A stretch of 64,000 nt of DNA from Amycolatopsis bullii (lineage in GTDB: Bacteria > Actinomycetota > Actinomycetes > Mycobacteriales > Pseudonocardiaceae), in assembly GCF_014654205.1 (NCBI RefSeq), contig NZ_BNAW01000035.1:1-64000 (forward strand). Direction: 5' to 3'. Position 1 is the first letter of the stretch, and each line of letters opens with the position of its first letter. The position numbers and the translations under genes are program-made. The notes under the pieces were generated by a model that saw only the letters and a list, made by a program, of their open reading frames with translations, was not told where the DNA came from and did not search any database. Shown piece after piece: positions 41,941 through 50,800 of this stretch.

Positions 41941-43043
41941 CCCAGCGACTCCAGGTGGGTGGCCGCCTCCTCCGCGCCACCAGCCGCTTCGAAGAACTCG
42001 CGGATCTTCTCCGCGCCCGGGCGGTAGTGCTCCGCCGCCTCGATCGCCACGCGGATGTCCGCCGCCTTCGCCCGGTCGAACCGCAGCCGGACGCCCGCCG
42101 AGGCCGCGGTCACCTGCTGGGCCAGCATCGACTGGTCGTCCCGGATCGGGGCGACCGCCAGCGGCACCCCGGCCGCCAGTGCTTCGCAGACCGTGTTGTG
42201 CCCGCCGTGGCAGACCACCACCGACGCCCGCGCGAACACCGCCACCTGCGGGATCCGCCGGGCCAGCAGGACGCTTTCGCTGCTCAGCTCCCCGGATGGA
42301 TCCACCACCAGCCCCCGCACCGACGGCATTCCCGCCAGCGCGTCCACGCTCTCGGCCAGGAACCGGGTACCCGCCGCACCGTTCGACGTCCCCAAGGTGA
42401 CCACGACCAGCGGGCGATCGTCCACAAGCGACCACTCACCCGAAGCCGCGGGCAGCACCGGCCCGACGTAGGCCACCGGCACCGCCGGCCGTGCCTCCCC
42501 CGCCAGCGCGCGGGTGGTGAACGCCAGCACCAGATGCGGGGAAAACCGCAGGTCACCGAGCAGCACGCCGTGGCGGGCCCGCAACCCGGCCTGGAGCTCG
42601 GTCACCCAGGACGCGATCTTCGGCAACGACCCCAGCGGGTCGGCCAGCTCGGTTGACGTCGACGCCGAGGTCGCCCACGGCACGCCGCACCGGGCCGCCA
42701 CCAGCGCGCCCGCCATCGCCTGCTGGTCGGCCACCACCACGTCCGGCGCGAACGAGGAGACCGCCGAAGCCACCCCCGGCACCATGGCGTCGGCCAGCGG
42801 CACCAGGTACGACTCCCACAGGTACTTCAGAGCCGCGAACCCGCGCAGCTCCGGCGGCCGCAGAGCCACGGAGAACGGCCTGGAGTCCCCCGCCGGGAAC
42901 ACCCTCCCGGAGACCAAAGCAGACAGCTCCGGCTCCGGACCGCACCAGGCCACCGCATGCCCGCGCGAAGAAAGCACCGCGGCCACCCCGCGCAACGGCG
43001 CCACGTGCCCGGCCAGCGGCGGCACGACCAGCAGGAACCTCAC
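41937..43043 (-). CDS. GT1-type glycosyltransferase (UGT/MGT-like)
   Basis: 368 residues from the GTG at 43043, overlapping the hydrolase stop (GTGA). GT-B fold: N-terminal acceptor domain with FLLVVPPLAGHVAPLRGVAAVL and catalytic His in the first helix region; C-terminal donor domain with VVVTLGTSNG and the sugar-nucleotide motif VVCHGGHNTVCEALAAGVPLAVAPIRDDQ. Typical of transferases acting on macrolides, sterols or glycolipids. Last gene of the PKS operon, so it probably glycosylates the PKS-derived lipid (inference). Confidence 0.9.
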   Translation of the reverse strand: MRFLLVVPPLAGHVAPLRGVAAVLSSRGHAVAWCGPEPELSALVSGRVFPAGDSRPFSVALRPPELRGFAALKYLWESYLVPLADAMVPGVASAVSSFAPDVVVADQQAMAGALVAARCGVPWATSASTSTELADPLGSLPKIASWVTELQAGLRARHGVLLGDLRFSPHLVLAFTTRALAGEARPAVPVAYVGPVLPAASGEWSLVDDRPLVVVTLGTSNGAAGTRFLAESVDALAGMPSVRGLVVDPSGELSSESVLLARRIPQVAVFARASVVVCHGGHNTVCEALAAGVPLAVAPIRDDQSMLAQQVTAASAGVRLRFDRAKAADIRVAIEAAEHYRPGAEKIREFFEAAGGAEEAATHLESLG

Positions 43044-43816
43044 GCCGCGTGCCGTTCGATCCACTTCAGCACCAGCTCGCGCACCTCGCGGTGCTGCTCC
43101 ACCAGGACCGAATGCCCCTGCCCTTCGAACACGTGCAGCTCGCCGTTCGGCAGCAGTGACGTCAACGCCTCGAGGTCGTCGGCCTGGTAGCCGTGACTGC
43201 CCAAAATGGACAGCACCGGGCAGCCGATCCCCGCCACCTGCTCCCAGGTGAGCAACGGCCCGAGCGGCACCTCCTCGGCCATCTTCGTCGACGTGATCCG
43301 CTCGGCGGCCAGCCGCGCCAGCCGCCGGTGGTGCGCGCTGAAGTTCGCTTCGATCCAGTCGAAGCTCTCTTCCACCTGCAGGAACCGCACGGTGTGGGCG
43401 AGGATCGCGCTCATCTTCTCCGCCCACACCTCGGTGGCGGGCTCGGACTCGATGCACACGATGCTGCGGACTCGCGAAGGATTCGCCACGGCGTAGCTGT
43501 AGGCGAGCGTGCCGCCGAAGCTGTTGCCGACCAGGTGCACCGGCCGGTCGACGCCGAGCTGCCGCAGCAGGTCGTCGAGGTCGGCGACGAAGTCCCCGAG
43601 CGTGTACCCGCGCTCTGGCCGCTCGGTCTTGCCGTGCCCGCGCAGGTCGTAGCTGATCACGTCGATGCCCGCGGCCGCGACCGGCGGCGCCAGCGTGAGG
43701 TAGAAGCTCGCCAGGCTGTCGGTGCCCATGCCGTGCAGGAACACCACGGTCTCGGTGCCGCCGGCGGGCACGAGCTGAACGTTCGTGCGCAGCCCGTTGA
43801 CGGTCATCGTGGGCAC
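43040..43816 (-). CDS. alpha/beta hydrolase, possible off-loading thioesterase
   Basis: 258 residues. VVFLHGMGTDSLASF oxyanion loop, nucleophile Ser in HLVGNSFGGTLAYSYA, catalytic His in EGQGHSVLVEQH; the acid is less clear (ILGSHGYQADD). Neither megasynthase has a terminal thioesterase domain, so this coupled hydrolase is the natural candidate to release or transfer the chain (inference). It overlaps the ACP gene by 13 bases. Confidence 0.87.
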   Translation of the reverse strand: MPTMTVNGLRTNVQLVPAGGTETVVFLHGMGTDSLASFYLTLAPPVAAAGIDVISYDLRGHGKTERPERGYTLGDFVADLDDLLRQLGVDRPVHLVGNSFGGTLAYSYAVANPSRVRSIVCIESEPATEVWAEKMSAILAHTVRFLQVEESFDWIEANFSAHHRRLARLAAERITSTKMAEEVPLGPLLTWEQVAGIGCPVLSILGSHGYQADDLEALTSLLPNGELHVFEGQGHSVLVEQHREVRELVLKWIERHAA

Positions 43817-44094
43817 GTGCGCTCCCCCACGAACCGGGCGATGTCGCCGACGGTCAGCCCGATGACGTCGTCCAGGTCCTTCTCCGCCAGGTACTCGGCG
43901 AGGTTGACGTCGGCGCCGAAGTGCTCGGACAGGATGCTCGCGAAGGTCACCAGGTCGATGCTCTCCAGCTGGAGGTCTTCGTGGAAGGTCGTGTCGGGCG
44001 TGATCTCGATGCCGAGGACGTCGGCGTCACCGACGAGCTCGGCGAGCAGCTCGGCGACGACGTCGAACGTGGCGGACGCGTGGTCGATGGTCAT
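43804..44094 (-). CDS. discrete acyl carrier protein
   Basis: 96 residues, acidic, four-helix ACP pattern. The phosphopantetheine Ser lies in DLQLESIDLVTFASIL (ESI instead of the usual DSL). FHEDL before it and the helix-3 region DLDDVIGLTVGDIARFV fit the fold. Encoded between PKS2 and the hydrolase with ATGA overlap to PKS2. It may carry the finished chain for glycosylation or off-loading, or a starter unit; which is not decidable here. Confidence 0.9.
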   Translation of the reverse strand: MTIDHASATFDVVAELLAELVGDADVLGIEITPDTTFHEDLQLESIDLVTFASILSEHFGADVNLAEYLAEKDLDDVIGLTVGDIARFVGERTCPR

Positions 44095-47000
44095 GAATCG
44101 CTCCTGAGTCGTGCGATGGCGGTGTCGCCGTCCAGTTCGGCCGTGACGGCGAAGTGCGGCAGGTCCCGGTGCCTTCCGGACACCGTGCCGTCGTCGTGCA
44201 CGCGGATTTCCGCCGGGTAGACGGGTTCACCGAGCCGTGCCCGGACGGCGTCCTTGACGGCGATCCGCGTCAGCAGCCAGCCGCGCTGCTGCCGCGGCGG
44301 GACGGCGGCGAACTCGGCGCGTTCGGACGCGCTGAGGTAGATCCCGGCGTAGATGTCCCGCGCGGCGACCGTCGCCCAGCGGTCGGTGACGGCGACCGAG
44401 CCGTCGTCCCGCCGCTCCCCCAGGAGGTGCTCCGCCGGGAACGCGTAGACGCGGTGGGCCGCGCGGTCGCAGGGGAACCGGACGTCCCGCCAGCCCTCGA
44501 TGCTCGCCAGGACCCGCCCGTCGAGGACCAGCTCGGCGTCCATCTCGAGGACGTCCGGCCGGGGCAGCCGGACCCGCACCAGGCATTCGAGCCGGGTTCC
44601 GGGCGCCGGTTCGGGACCGTGCCAGGTCAGCCGGCCGATCGAGCGCGGGAACGCGAGCAGGTCGTCGGCCCGGGTGGCCATCAGCCAGCAGCCGAGCAGC
44701 TGGCCGACGTTGTCGAGCAGCCCGCCGGGCGCTTCCGGGACGACCAGCTCGCCGCGGATGTGCTGCGCGCCGAGGCCGGTCAGCCGGGCCAGACCCTGGT
44801 AGGCGGGGCCGTGGAACATCTCGCGCCGGGCGTAGATCTCGGCCGCGCTCAGCGGTGGCGCGGTCTCCGGCCCGGGCACCTCGGCCCGCGGCGGCGGTGG
44901 GGTGAACGCCCCCAGCGCGACGGTCATCAGCGCGTACGGCCCGATCTCGACGGTCACGTGATCGTCCTCGCGGCTCATCGACAGCGGCACGTGCTGCGCC
45001 GGGGCGGCGATGAGCCAGCGGGAGAACACGGCGTCCCGCACCGCGACCGCCGTCGTGCCCGGCCAGGCGCGCTCGGCCGCCCGGCAGGCGAGGTCGACCA
45101 GGGTCGTCGCGGGCACCACCGGCCGGAAGTCCGATTCGTCGGGCCAGCCGTCGCGCTGCCGGAAGAACCGGTGGTCGCGCAAGTACGGCATGGCCGCCAC
45201 CGAGACCTCCACAGTGGACTCGACGCGGCGGCGGGCGGCCGCGACGACGTCCGCGGCGGCCCGGCGGGTCTCGGTGAGCAACGCGGTGAACTCGGCGACG
45301 ATCGGATCCGGCAAGCCGGCAGGCAGGCTCGGCTCCTCGAGCAGGCCGCGAGCCGATTCCCCCAGCGAGAGCAGGGCATTGCCGGTGGTGAGCCGGATCC
45401 GCCGCGGTTCCAGCGCCGCAAAGTCCGGGTCGCCGCCTTCGGTCCACAGCGCGGTCGCGAGGCGCCGCAGCTGCGCGAGCCCGGGCTGGGTGCCGGACGC
45501 GGCGGCGACGACCAGGTGCCGCCGCTCGCCCAGCGTGTCGGTGACGAAGGAGCCGAGCTGACCGGCGCCGACCTGCACGAACACCCGGAACCCGGCGTCG
45601 TGCAGGGCTTCGGTCAGCTCCCGGAACCGGACCGGGCGCAGCAGGTGGTCCAGGTAGAGCCGGCGGACGTCCTCCGGGGCCGCCGGGTACGGCCGGGTGG
45701 TCGTCGCCGACCACACCGGCAGCGCCGGGGCGCGCAGGTCCAGGTCCGCGACGAGCCGGGCGAAGGGCGCGAGGTAGGGCCGCATGAGCGGGGTGTGGAA
45801 ACCGGACCGGAACGGCAGCGTGGTGGCCACGATCCCGGCACCCCGGCAGGTCGTCGCGAAGTCGGCGACCACATCGGGCGGCCCGCACACGATGGTCTGC
45901 CGCGCCGCGTTCTCGTGCGAGACGACGAGTTCGCCGGGCAGCAGTTCGGCCACGCGCGCCGCCGGGGCGCCCAGCACGAGGTAGTCCGCCTCGGGCAGCT
46001 CGAAGCCGTCCGGCCAGTAGCGCGCCAAGGCGTCCGGCACCGCGGTGCACATCCCGGCGGCCTGCATGGCCGTCCACTCCCCGACGCTGTGCCCGGCGAG
46101 CGCGTCCGGCCGGATCGCGAGCCGCCGCAGGACGTCGTCGAGCAGCAGCCCGGCCGCCGACACGCTCGCCGCGCGGTCGAGCACGTTCGCCGTCGACCAC
46201 CGTGGCCGGTCGAGGCCGAAGTGCCGGGCCACGTCGTCGAGGCGCGGTTCGCCGCCGGCTTCCAGTCCCGGGTGGACGAACGCTGTCTTCCCGCCCGGCA
46301 GGAGGGGATCGACGCTGCACCAGACGTCACCGGCGCCGTGCCACGACCGGCCCTCAGCCGCCACCTTGGTGACCACCCGGCGGGCGGCGGCGAGCTTGCG
46401 GTCGTCCGGGCCCACGATCCCGAGCCGGCACGGTCCGTCGCCCGGGCCGGGCCGGTCGAGCCGGTCCAGCAGCTCCGCCGGTGTGCGCGCGGCCAGGCGC
46501 AGCACGCGTTCCGGCTCGTCGACGCGAACCCGCCGCTTCGGCGCCGGATCGCCGGCTTCGACGACGACGTGGGCGTTCACCCCGCCGAAGCCGAACGCGT
46601 TGACCGCGGCCACCCGCGGCAGCGCGCCCCACGGCTCGGCCTCGGCCAGCACCCGGAACCGCGTCTTGTCGAGCAGCGGGTTCGGGTCGGCGCAGTGCAG
46701 GGTCGGCGGCAGGACGCCGTGGTGCAGGGCCAGCGCCACCTTGACCAGCCCGGCGACCCCGGCGGTCGGCAGCGTGTGCCCGATCATCGACTTGACCGAG
46801 CCGATCACCGCACGGGGCCCGTCCGCCGGGCCGAAGACGTCGGCCACGGTGGTCAGCTCGGCGGCGTCCCCGGCGGGGGTCGCGGTGCCGTGGGCCTCCA
46901 GCAGCCCGATTTCCGCGGGATCGCGCCCCGCCCAGGCGCGGCGCAGGGCGAGGGTCTGCCCGGCGACGGACGGGCTGAGCAGGCTCGCGCCCCGGCCGTC

Positions 47001-47873
47001 ACTCGACGTGCCGGTGCCGCGGATCACGGCGTACACGCGGTCGCCGTCGCGACGGGCGTCGGCCAGCCGCTTGAGCACGACGATCGCGGTGCCCTCGCCG
47101 ATGAGCATGCCGTCCGCCTCGCGGGACAGCGGGCTGATCCGCTGGCTCGGCGACAGCGCGCCCAGCTGGGTGAACAGGGCCCACAGCGTGTCGTCCTGGG
47201 TCTGGTGCGCGCCGCCCGCGAGGACGACGTCGCAGCGGCCGCGGGTCAGCTCGCCGATGGCCTGGTCGACGGCGACCAATGAGGACGCGCAGGCGGCGTC
47301 CACCGTGTACGCCGGGCCGCCGAGGTCGAGCCGGTTCGCCACCCGGGCGGCGGCGAGGTTCGGAACCAGGCCGGCGGCGGTCTCGGGCCGGAACTCGCCG
47401 AGCGGTTCGAGCAGCGCCGTCCGCAGCCGCTCGAGGACGGCCGGCCCGGCCGACGGCATCAGCTCGCCGACCGTGCGGGTGATCTGCCGGACGGTGCGGA
47501 CCCGCTGGTCGAAGCCCCGCAGGCCGGGCGAGAGGTACCCGCCGCGGCCGAGCACGACACCGATCCGCTCCGGGTCGCCGAGCCGGCCGAGGCCCCCGGC
47601 GTCGCCGACCGCGGTCACGGCGACGGCCAGCGCCGTCAGCTGGTCCGGCTCGGTGCCGTCGAGGGACGTCGGCGGGACGCCGTGGGCGACGGGGTCGAAG
47701 TCCAGGGTGTCCGGGGTGAAGCCGCCGCGGCGGCCGGGGAACTCCGGGTCCCGGTGGTGCGGCGGGACTTCGGTGACGGCATCGACGCCGTTGACCAGGT
47801 TCCGCCAATACTGGTCCATCGTGGACGCGCCGGGCAGGAACACGCCCATGCCCACGATCGCGACCGGGGTCAC
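44091..47873 (-). CDS. megasynthase 2: KS-AT-DH with PPTase-like C-terminus
   Basis: 1260 residues from the GTG at 47873 (GTGA overlap with megasynthase 1). KS about 1-440 with Cys195 (DAACASSL), His328 (EAHGTAT), His366 (GHTLPTAG). AT about 525-800 with Ser596 (GHSVGEW) and His693 (GFHTPL). Hot-dog DH about 885-1135 with His901 (YLRDHRFF) and Asp1054 (LLDNVGQ); FHGPAYQGL is a DH-type block. Residues about 1165-1260 (RGWLLTRIAVKDAVRARLG, VYPAEIRV) resemble the second half of phosphopantetheinyl transferases. No ACP or KR, so it must work with megasynthase 1 and the discrete ACP. The chemistry resembles PUFA-synthase-like secondary lipid systems. Confidence 0.9.
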   Translation of the reverse strand: MTPVAIVGMGVFLPGASTMDQYWRNLVNGVDAVTEVPPHHRDPEFPGRRGGFTPDTLDFDPVAHGVPPTSLDGTEPDQLTALAVAVTAVGDAGGLGRLGDPERIGVVLGRGGYLSPGLRGFDQRVRTVRQITRTVGELMPSAGPAVLERLRTALLEPLGEFRPETAAGLVPNLAAARVANRLDLGGPAYTVDAACASSLVAVDQAIGELTRGRCDVVLAGGAHQTQDDTLWALFTQLGALSPSQRISPLSREADGMLIGEGTAIVVLKRLADARRDGDRVYAVIRGTGTSSDGRGASLLSPSVAGQTLALRRAWAGRDPAEIGLLEAHGTATPAGDAAELTTVADVFGPADGPRAVIGSVKSMIGHTLPTAGVAGLVKVALALHHGVLPPTLHCADPNPLLDKTRFRVLAEAEPWGALPRVAAVNAFGFGGVNAHVVVEAGDPAPKRRVRVDEPERVLRLAARTPAELLDRLDRPGPGDGPCRLGIVGPDDRKLAAARRVVTKVAAEGRSWHGAGDVWCSVDPLLPGGKTAFVHPGLEAGGEPRLDDVARHFGLDRPRWSTANVLDRAASVSAAGLLLDDVLRRLAIRPDALAGHSVGEWTAMQAAGMCTAVPDALARYWPDGFELPEADYLVLGAPAARVAELLPGELVVSHENAARQTIVCGPPDVVADFATTCRGAGIVATTLPFRSGFHTPLMRPYLAPFARLVADLDLRAPALPVWSATTTRPYPAAPEDVRRLYLDHLLRPVRFRELTEALHDAGFRVFVQVGAGQLGSFVTDTLGERRHLVVAAASGTQPGLAQLRRLATALWTEGGDPDFAALEPRRIRLTTGNALLSLGESARGLLEEPSLPAGLPDPIVAEFTALLTETRRAAADVVAAARRRVESTVEVSVAAMPYLRDHRFFRQRDGWPDESDFRPVVPATTLVDLACRAAERAWPGTTAVAVRDAVFSRWLIAAPAQHVPLSMSREDDHVTVEIGPYALMTVALGAFTPPPPRAEVPGPETAPPLSAAEIYARREMFHGPAYQGLARLTGLGAQHIRGELVVPEAPGGLLDNVGQLLGCWLMATRADDLLAFPRSIGRLTWHGPEPAPGTRLECLVRVRLPRPDVLEMDAELVLDGRVLASIEGWRDVRFPCDRAAHRVYAFPAEHLLGERRDDGSVAVTDRWATVAARDIYAGIYLSASERAEFAAVPPRQQRGWLLTRIAVKDAVRARLGEPVYPAEIRVHDDGTVSGRHRDLPHFAVTAELDGDTAIARLRSDS

Positions 47874-50800
47874 CACAGCGACGCCGTGTACAGCACCGCA
47901 CGGTCCGTGCCGTAGGCGAGTTCCCGCAGCAGGGCCGCGGTGGCCTCGGCCGGGTCGAGCAGGGCGACGTCGCGGCGTTCGTACTCGCGCGCCAGTTCCG
48001 GCGACACCATCCCCGCGTGGTCGCCGTCCGGCGCCCACGGTCCCCAGTGGACGGTCACGGCACGGCCCGGCCAGGTCGTCCCCAGGGTTTCGAGCGCGTC
48101 GTTCGCGGCGGCGTAATCGGTCTGGCCGCGGTTGCCGAGCACCGCGGCGATGCTGCCGAAGAACGCGACGAACCCGGGCTCGGCCTCGAGCGCGCCGAGC
48201 AGGGCACGTGCACCATCCACTTTGGTCTCGACGACGGTCCGGAACGACGGCTCGTCCTTGTCCGCCATGAGCTTGTCGTCGATCACCCCGGCGGCGAAGA
48301 CGACGCCGTCGACCCGCCCGCCGAGGTCCTTGATCAGCCGGTGCACCGCGTCCGCGTCGCGCACGTCGATGCTGTGGTAGGCCGGGTTGCCGCCGGCAGC
48401 GCGGATCTCGTCGAGGGTCCGGCCGATCTCGCGCTGGGCCAGCGCGGTCCGCACCCGGCGTTCGATGTCGGCGACCGGCCCGCCGCGGCCGGCCAGCACC
48501 GCGCGCATCGCCGTGGTGTCCTGCGGCAGGTCGTCCGGTTCACCCGGCCACGGCGTCCGCCCGGCGAGCTCCAGCCGACACCCGGAAGCGGCGAACGCGA
48601 CCGCGGCGCGGGCGGTGATCCCGCGGGCCCCGCCGACGAGCAGCACGACGGAGTCCGGCCCCAGGCCCAGCGCGGCGAGTTCACCGCTGCCCGGACCGGC
48701 GCCGGAGTAGGCGATCGACGGCAGGTCCGCAGGCCGCGGCTCGATGGTGAAGCGGCCGGCGTTGTCGTGGCCGACGACCGGCGGGCCGTCGCTGAGGGCT
48801 TCGTCCACCAGCGTTTTCGCCACGTCCTGCGTGACCTCGACGAGCCGCGTCACGCCGTCGCGCTCCAACGCGGCCGACCGCACCAGGCCCCGGAGCCCCG
48901 GGACGGTGTCCGGCTCCGCCGCCACGAAGACGTCCCCTCGCAGGGCTTTGAGCTGGTTGAAGACCTCGGTGAGGTCGCGGGCGAACAGCACGGTGATGTC
49001 CGCGTCCCCGGTGACGACCTCCGCCCCGGCCGCGGCGAAGGCGGCCCCCACGGCGTCGTCCGGCGTGGCCACGGTTTTCCCGCGCAGCCGCCCGGGGTCC
49101 GGGTCCAACGGCACCGGGACCCGCTCGAGGCGGTATCGGCGCGGCGGGGCGGCGGGTGGTTTCGGCGTCAGCCAGCTTTCCAGGTGCGCGGCGAGGGCGT
49201 TCGCCGTGCGGTCGCGGCTGAGCTGGTCGGTGCGGTCGTCGGCGGGCAGGCCCAGGCGGGACAGCAGGGTGCCGGCGATCTCGGTCCGCTTGATGGAGTC
49301 GATCGAGAGGTCGGCTTCGAGGTCGAGGTCGGCGGCGATCATGTCGGCCGGGTAGCCGGTGCGTTCGCTGATCACGCCGAGCACGGTGCTCATGACGTCG
49401 GCGGCTTCGGGTTCGGGTTCTTCCTGCGGGACCGGTTCTTCGACGACGACCGGGGCCGGCAGCGGGGCGGCGGGTGCGGCGGGTGCGCTGCCGAGGTAGC
49501 CGAGCATGACCTCGCGCTGCGCGGCGACGAGTTCGCGGGTGGTGCGCAGGAAGTCGGCGATCGCCTGGTCACGGCCGGGCGCGGGCTGGGTCATGGCGGT
49601 ACTCCGGATTCGTCGAGCCGGGGGCAGGGCGGGGGCGGCGGAACCGGGCGCGCGGGCGGACCGCCCGTCGACGGCCCAGGCGGTGGGTGCGGGTCCGGGA
49701 GGTTTCGGCCGGGCCAGCCGTTCGGTCCGGACGTCGACACCGGCTTCGGCGAGGGCCTTGAGCGCGGCCAGGAAGCCGGTGAGGTCCGGCCCGCAGGCGA
49801 CGACGGTGTGCGGCCGATCGCCGAGGATGTCCTTCACCAGCCGGGTGAGGACGCGCCCGGGCCCGGCTTCGACGAAGATGCGCGCCCCGGCCGCGTACAT
49901 GGCTTCGATCTGGTCGAGGAACCGCACCGGGGCCCCGATTTGCGCGGCCAATTCACCGCGTACATCGTCTTGGTAGGGCTTCGCGATCCGGTTGGCCCAG
50001 ACGGGTTTCCGCGGGGACTTGATTTCTTCTTCGTCGAGTGCCCGGGCGAACACCTCTCCCGCGGCGGCGACCAGCGGACTGTGGAAGGCGCAGGCGACCG
50101 GGATCCGCTGGGCGGAGATGCCGGTTTCCCCGAGCCGCCGGACGGCGCGTTCGACGGCGGGGACGGGACCGGAGAGGACGACCTGTTCGGGCGCGTTGTG
50201 GTTGGCGACGACCACGTCGGGACCGATGAGGGTGGCGCTGAGCGCATCCCGGTTCGCTTTGACGGCGGCCATGGTGCCCGGTTGCGCGACCTCGGCGATG
50301 GCTTGCGCCCGGGCCCGGCTGAGGCGCAGGAGGGTCTCGGTGTCGAAGGCCCCGGCGACGGAGAGGGCGACGAGCTCGCCATAGCTGTGCCCGCCGAGGA
50401 AGTCGGGGTGGACGCCGACCTGGGCGAGCAGCCGGGTGACAGCGGTTTCGACGAGCCCGAGAGCAGGCTGGGCGACGCGGGTGTCGGTGAGAGCGGCTTC
50501 TTGGGCGTCGACCGCCTCGGCGGTGAAAGCGCGCGGCGGAAAAGCCGTGGCGGCGATGTCGGGAGCGAGGCGGAGAAGCTCGGCGAGTTCGGGGAAGTGG
50601 ACGAAGAGCTCGGCGAGCATGCCGGTGCGCTGGCTGCCCTGGCCGGGGAAGAGAAAGGCGACCTTGCCGGGGTCGGCGACCTTCGCGCCGGCCGCCGCCG
50701 CATCAGCCGCGCCCACGCCACCCCGCTCACCCGGCCCGGCGGCGGCCATCGGCCGCCGGGCGGCACTCCCGTTGCCGGAGCCGCCCGTCTGCTTCTCCGC

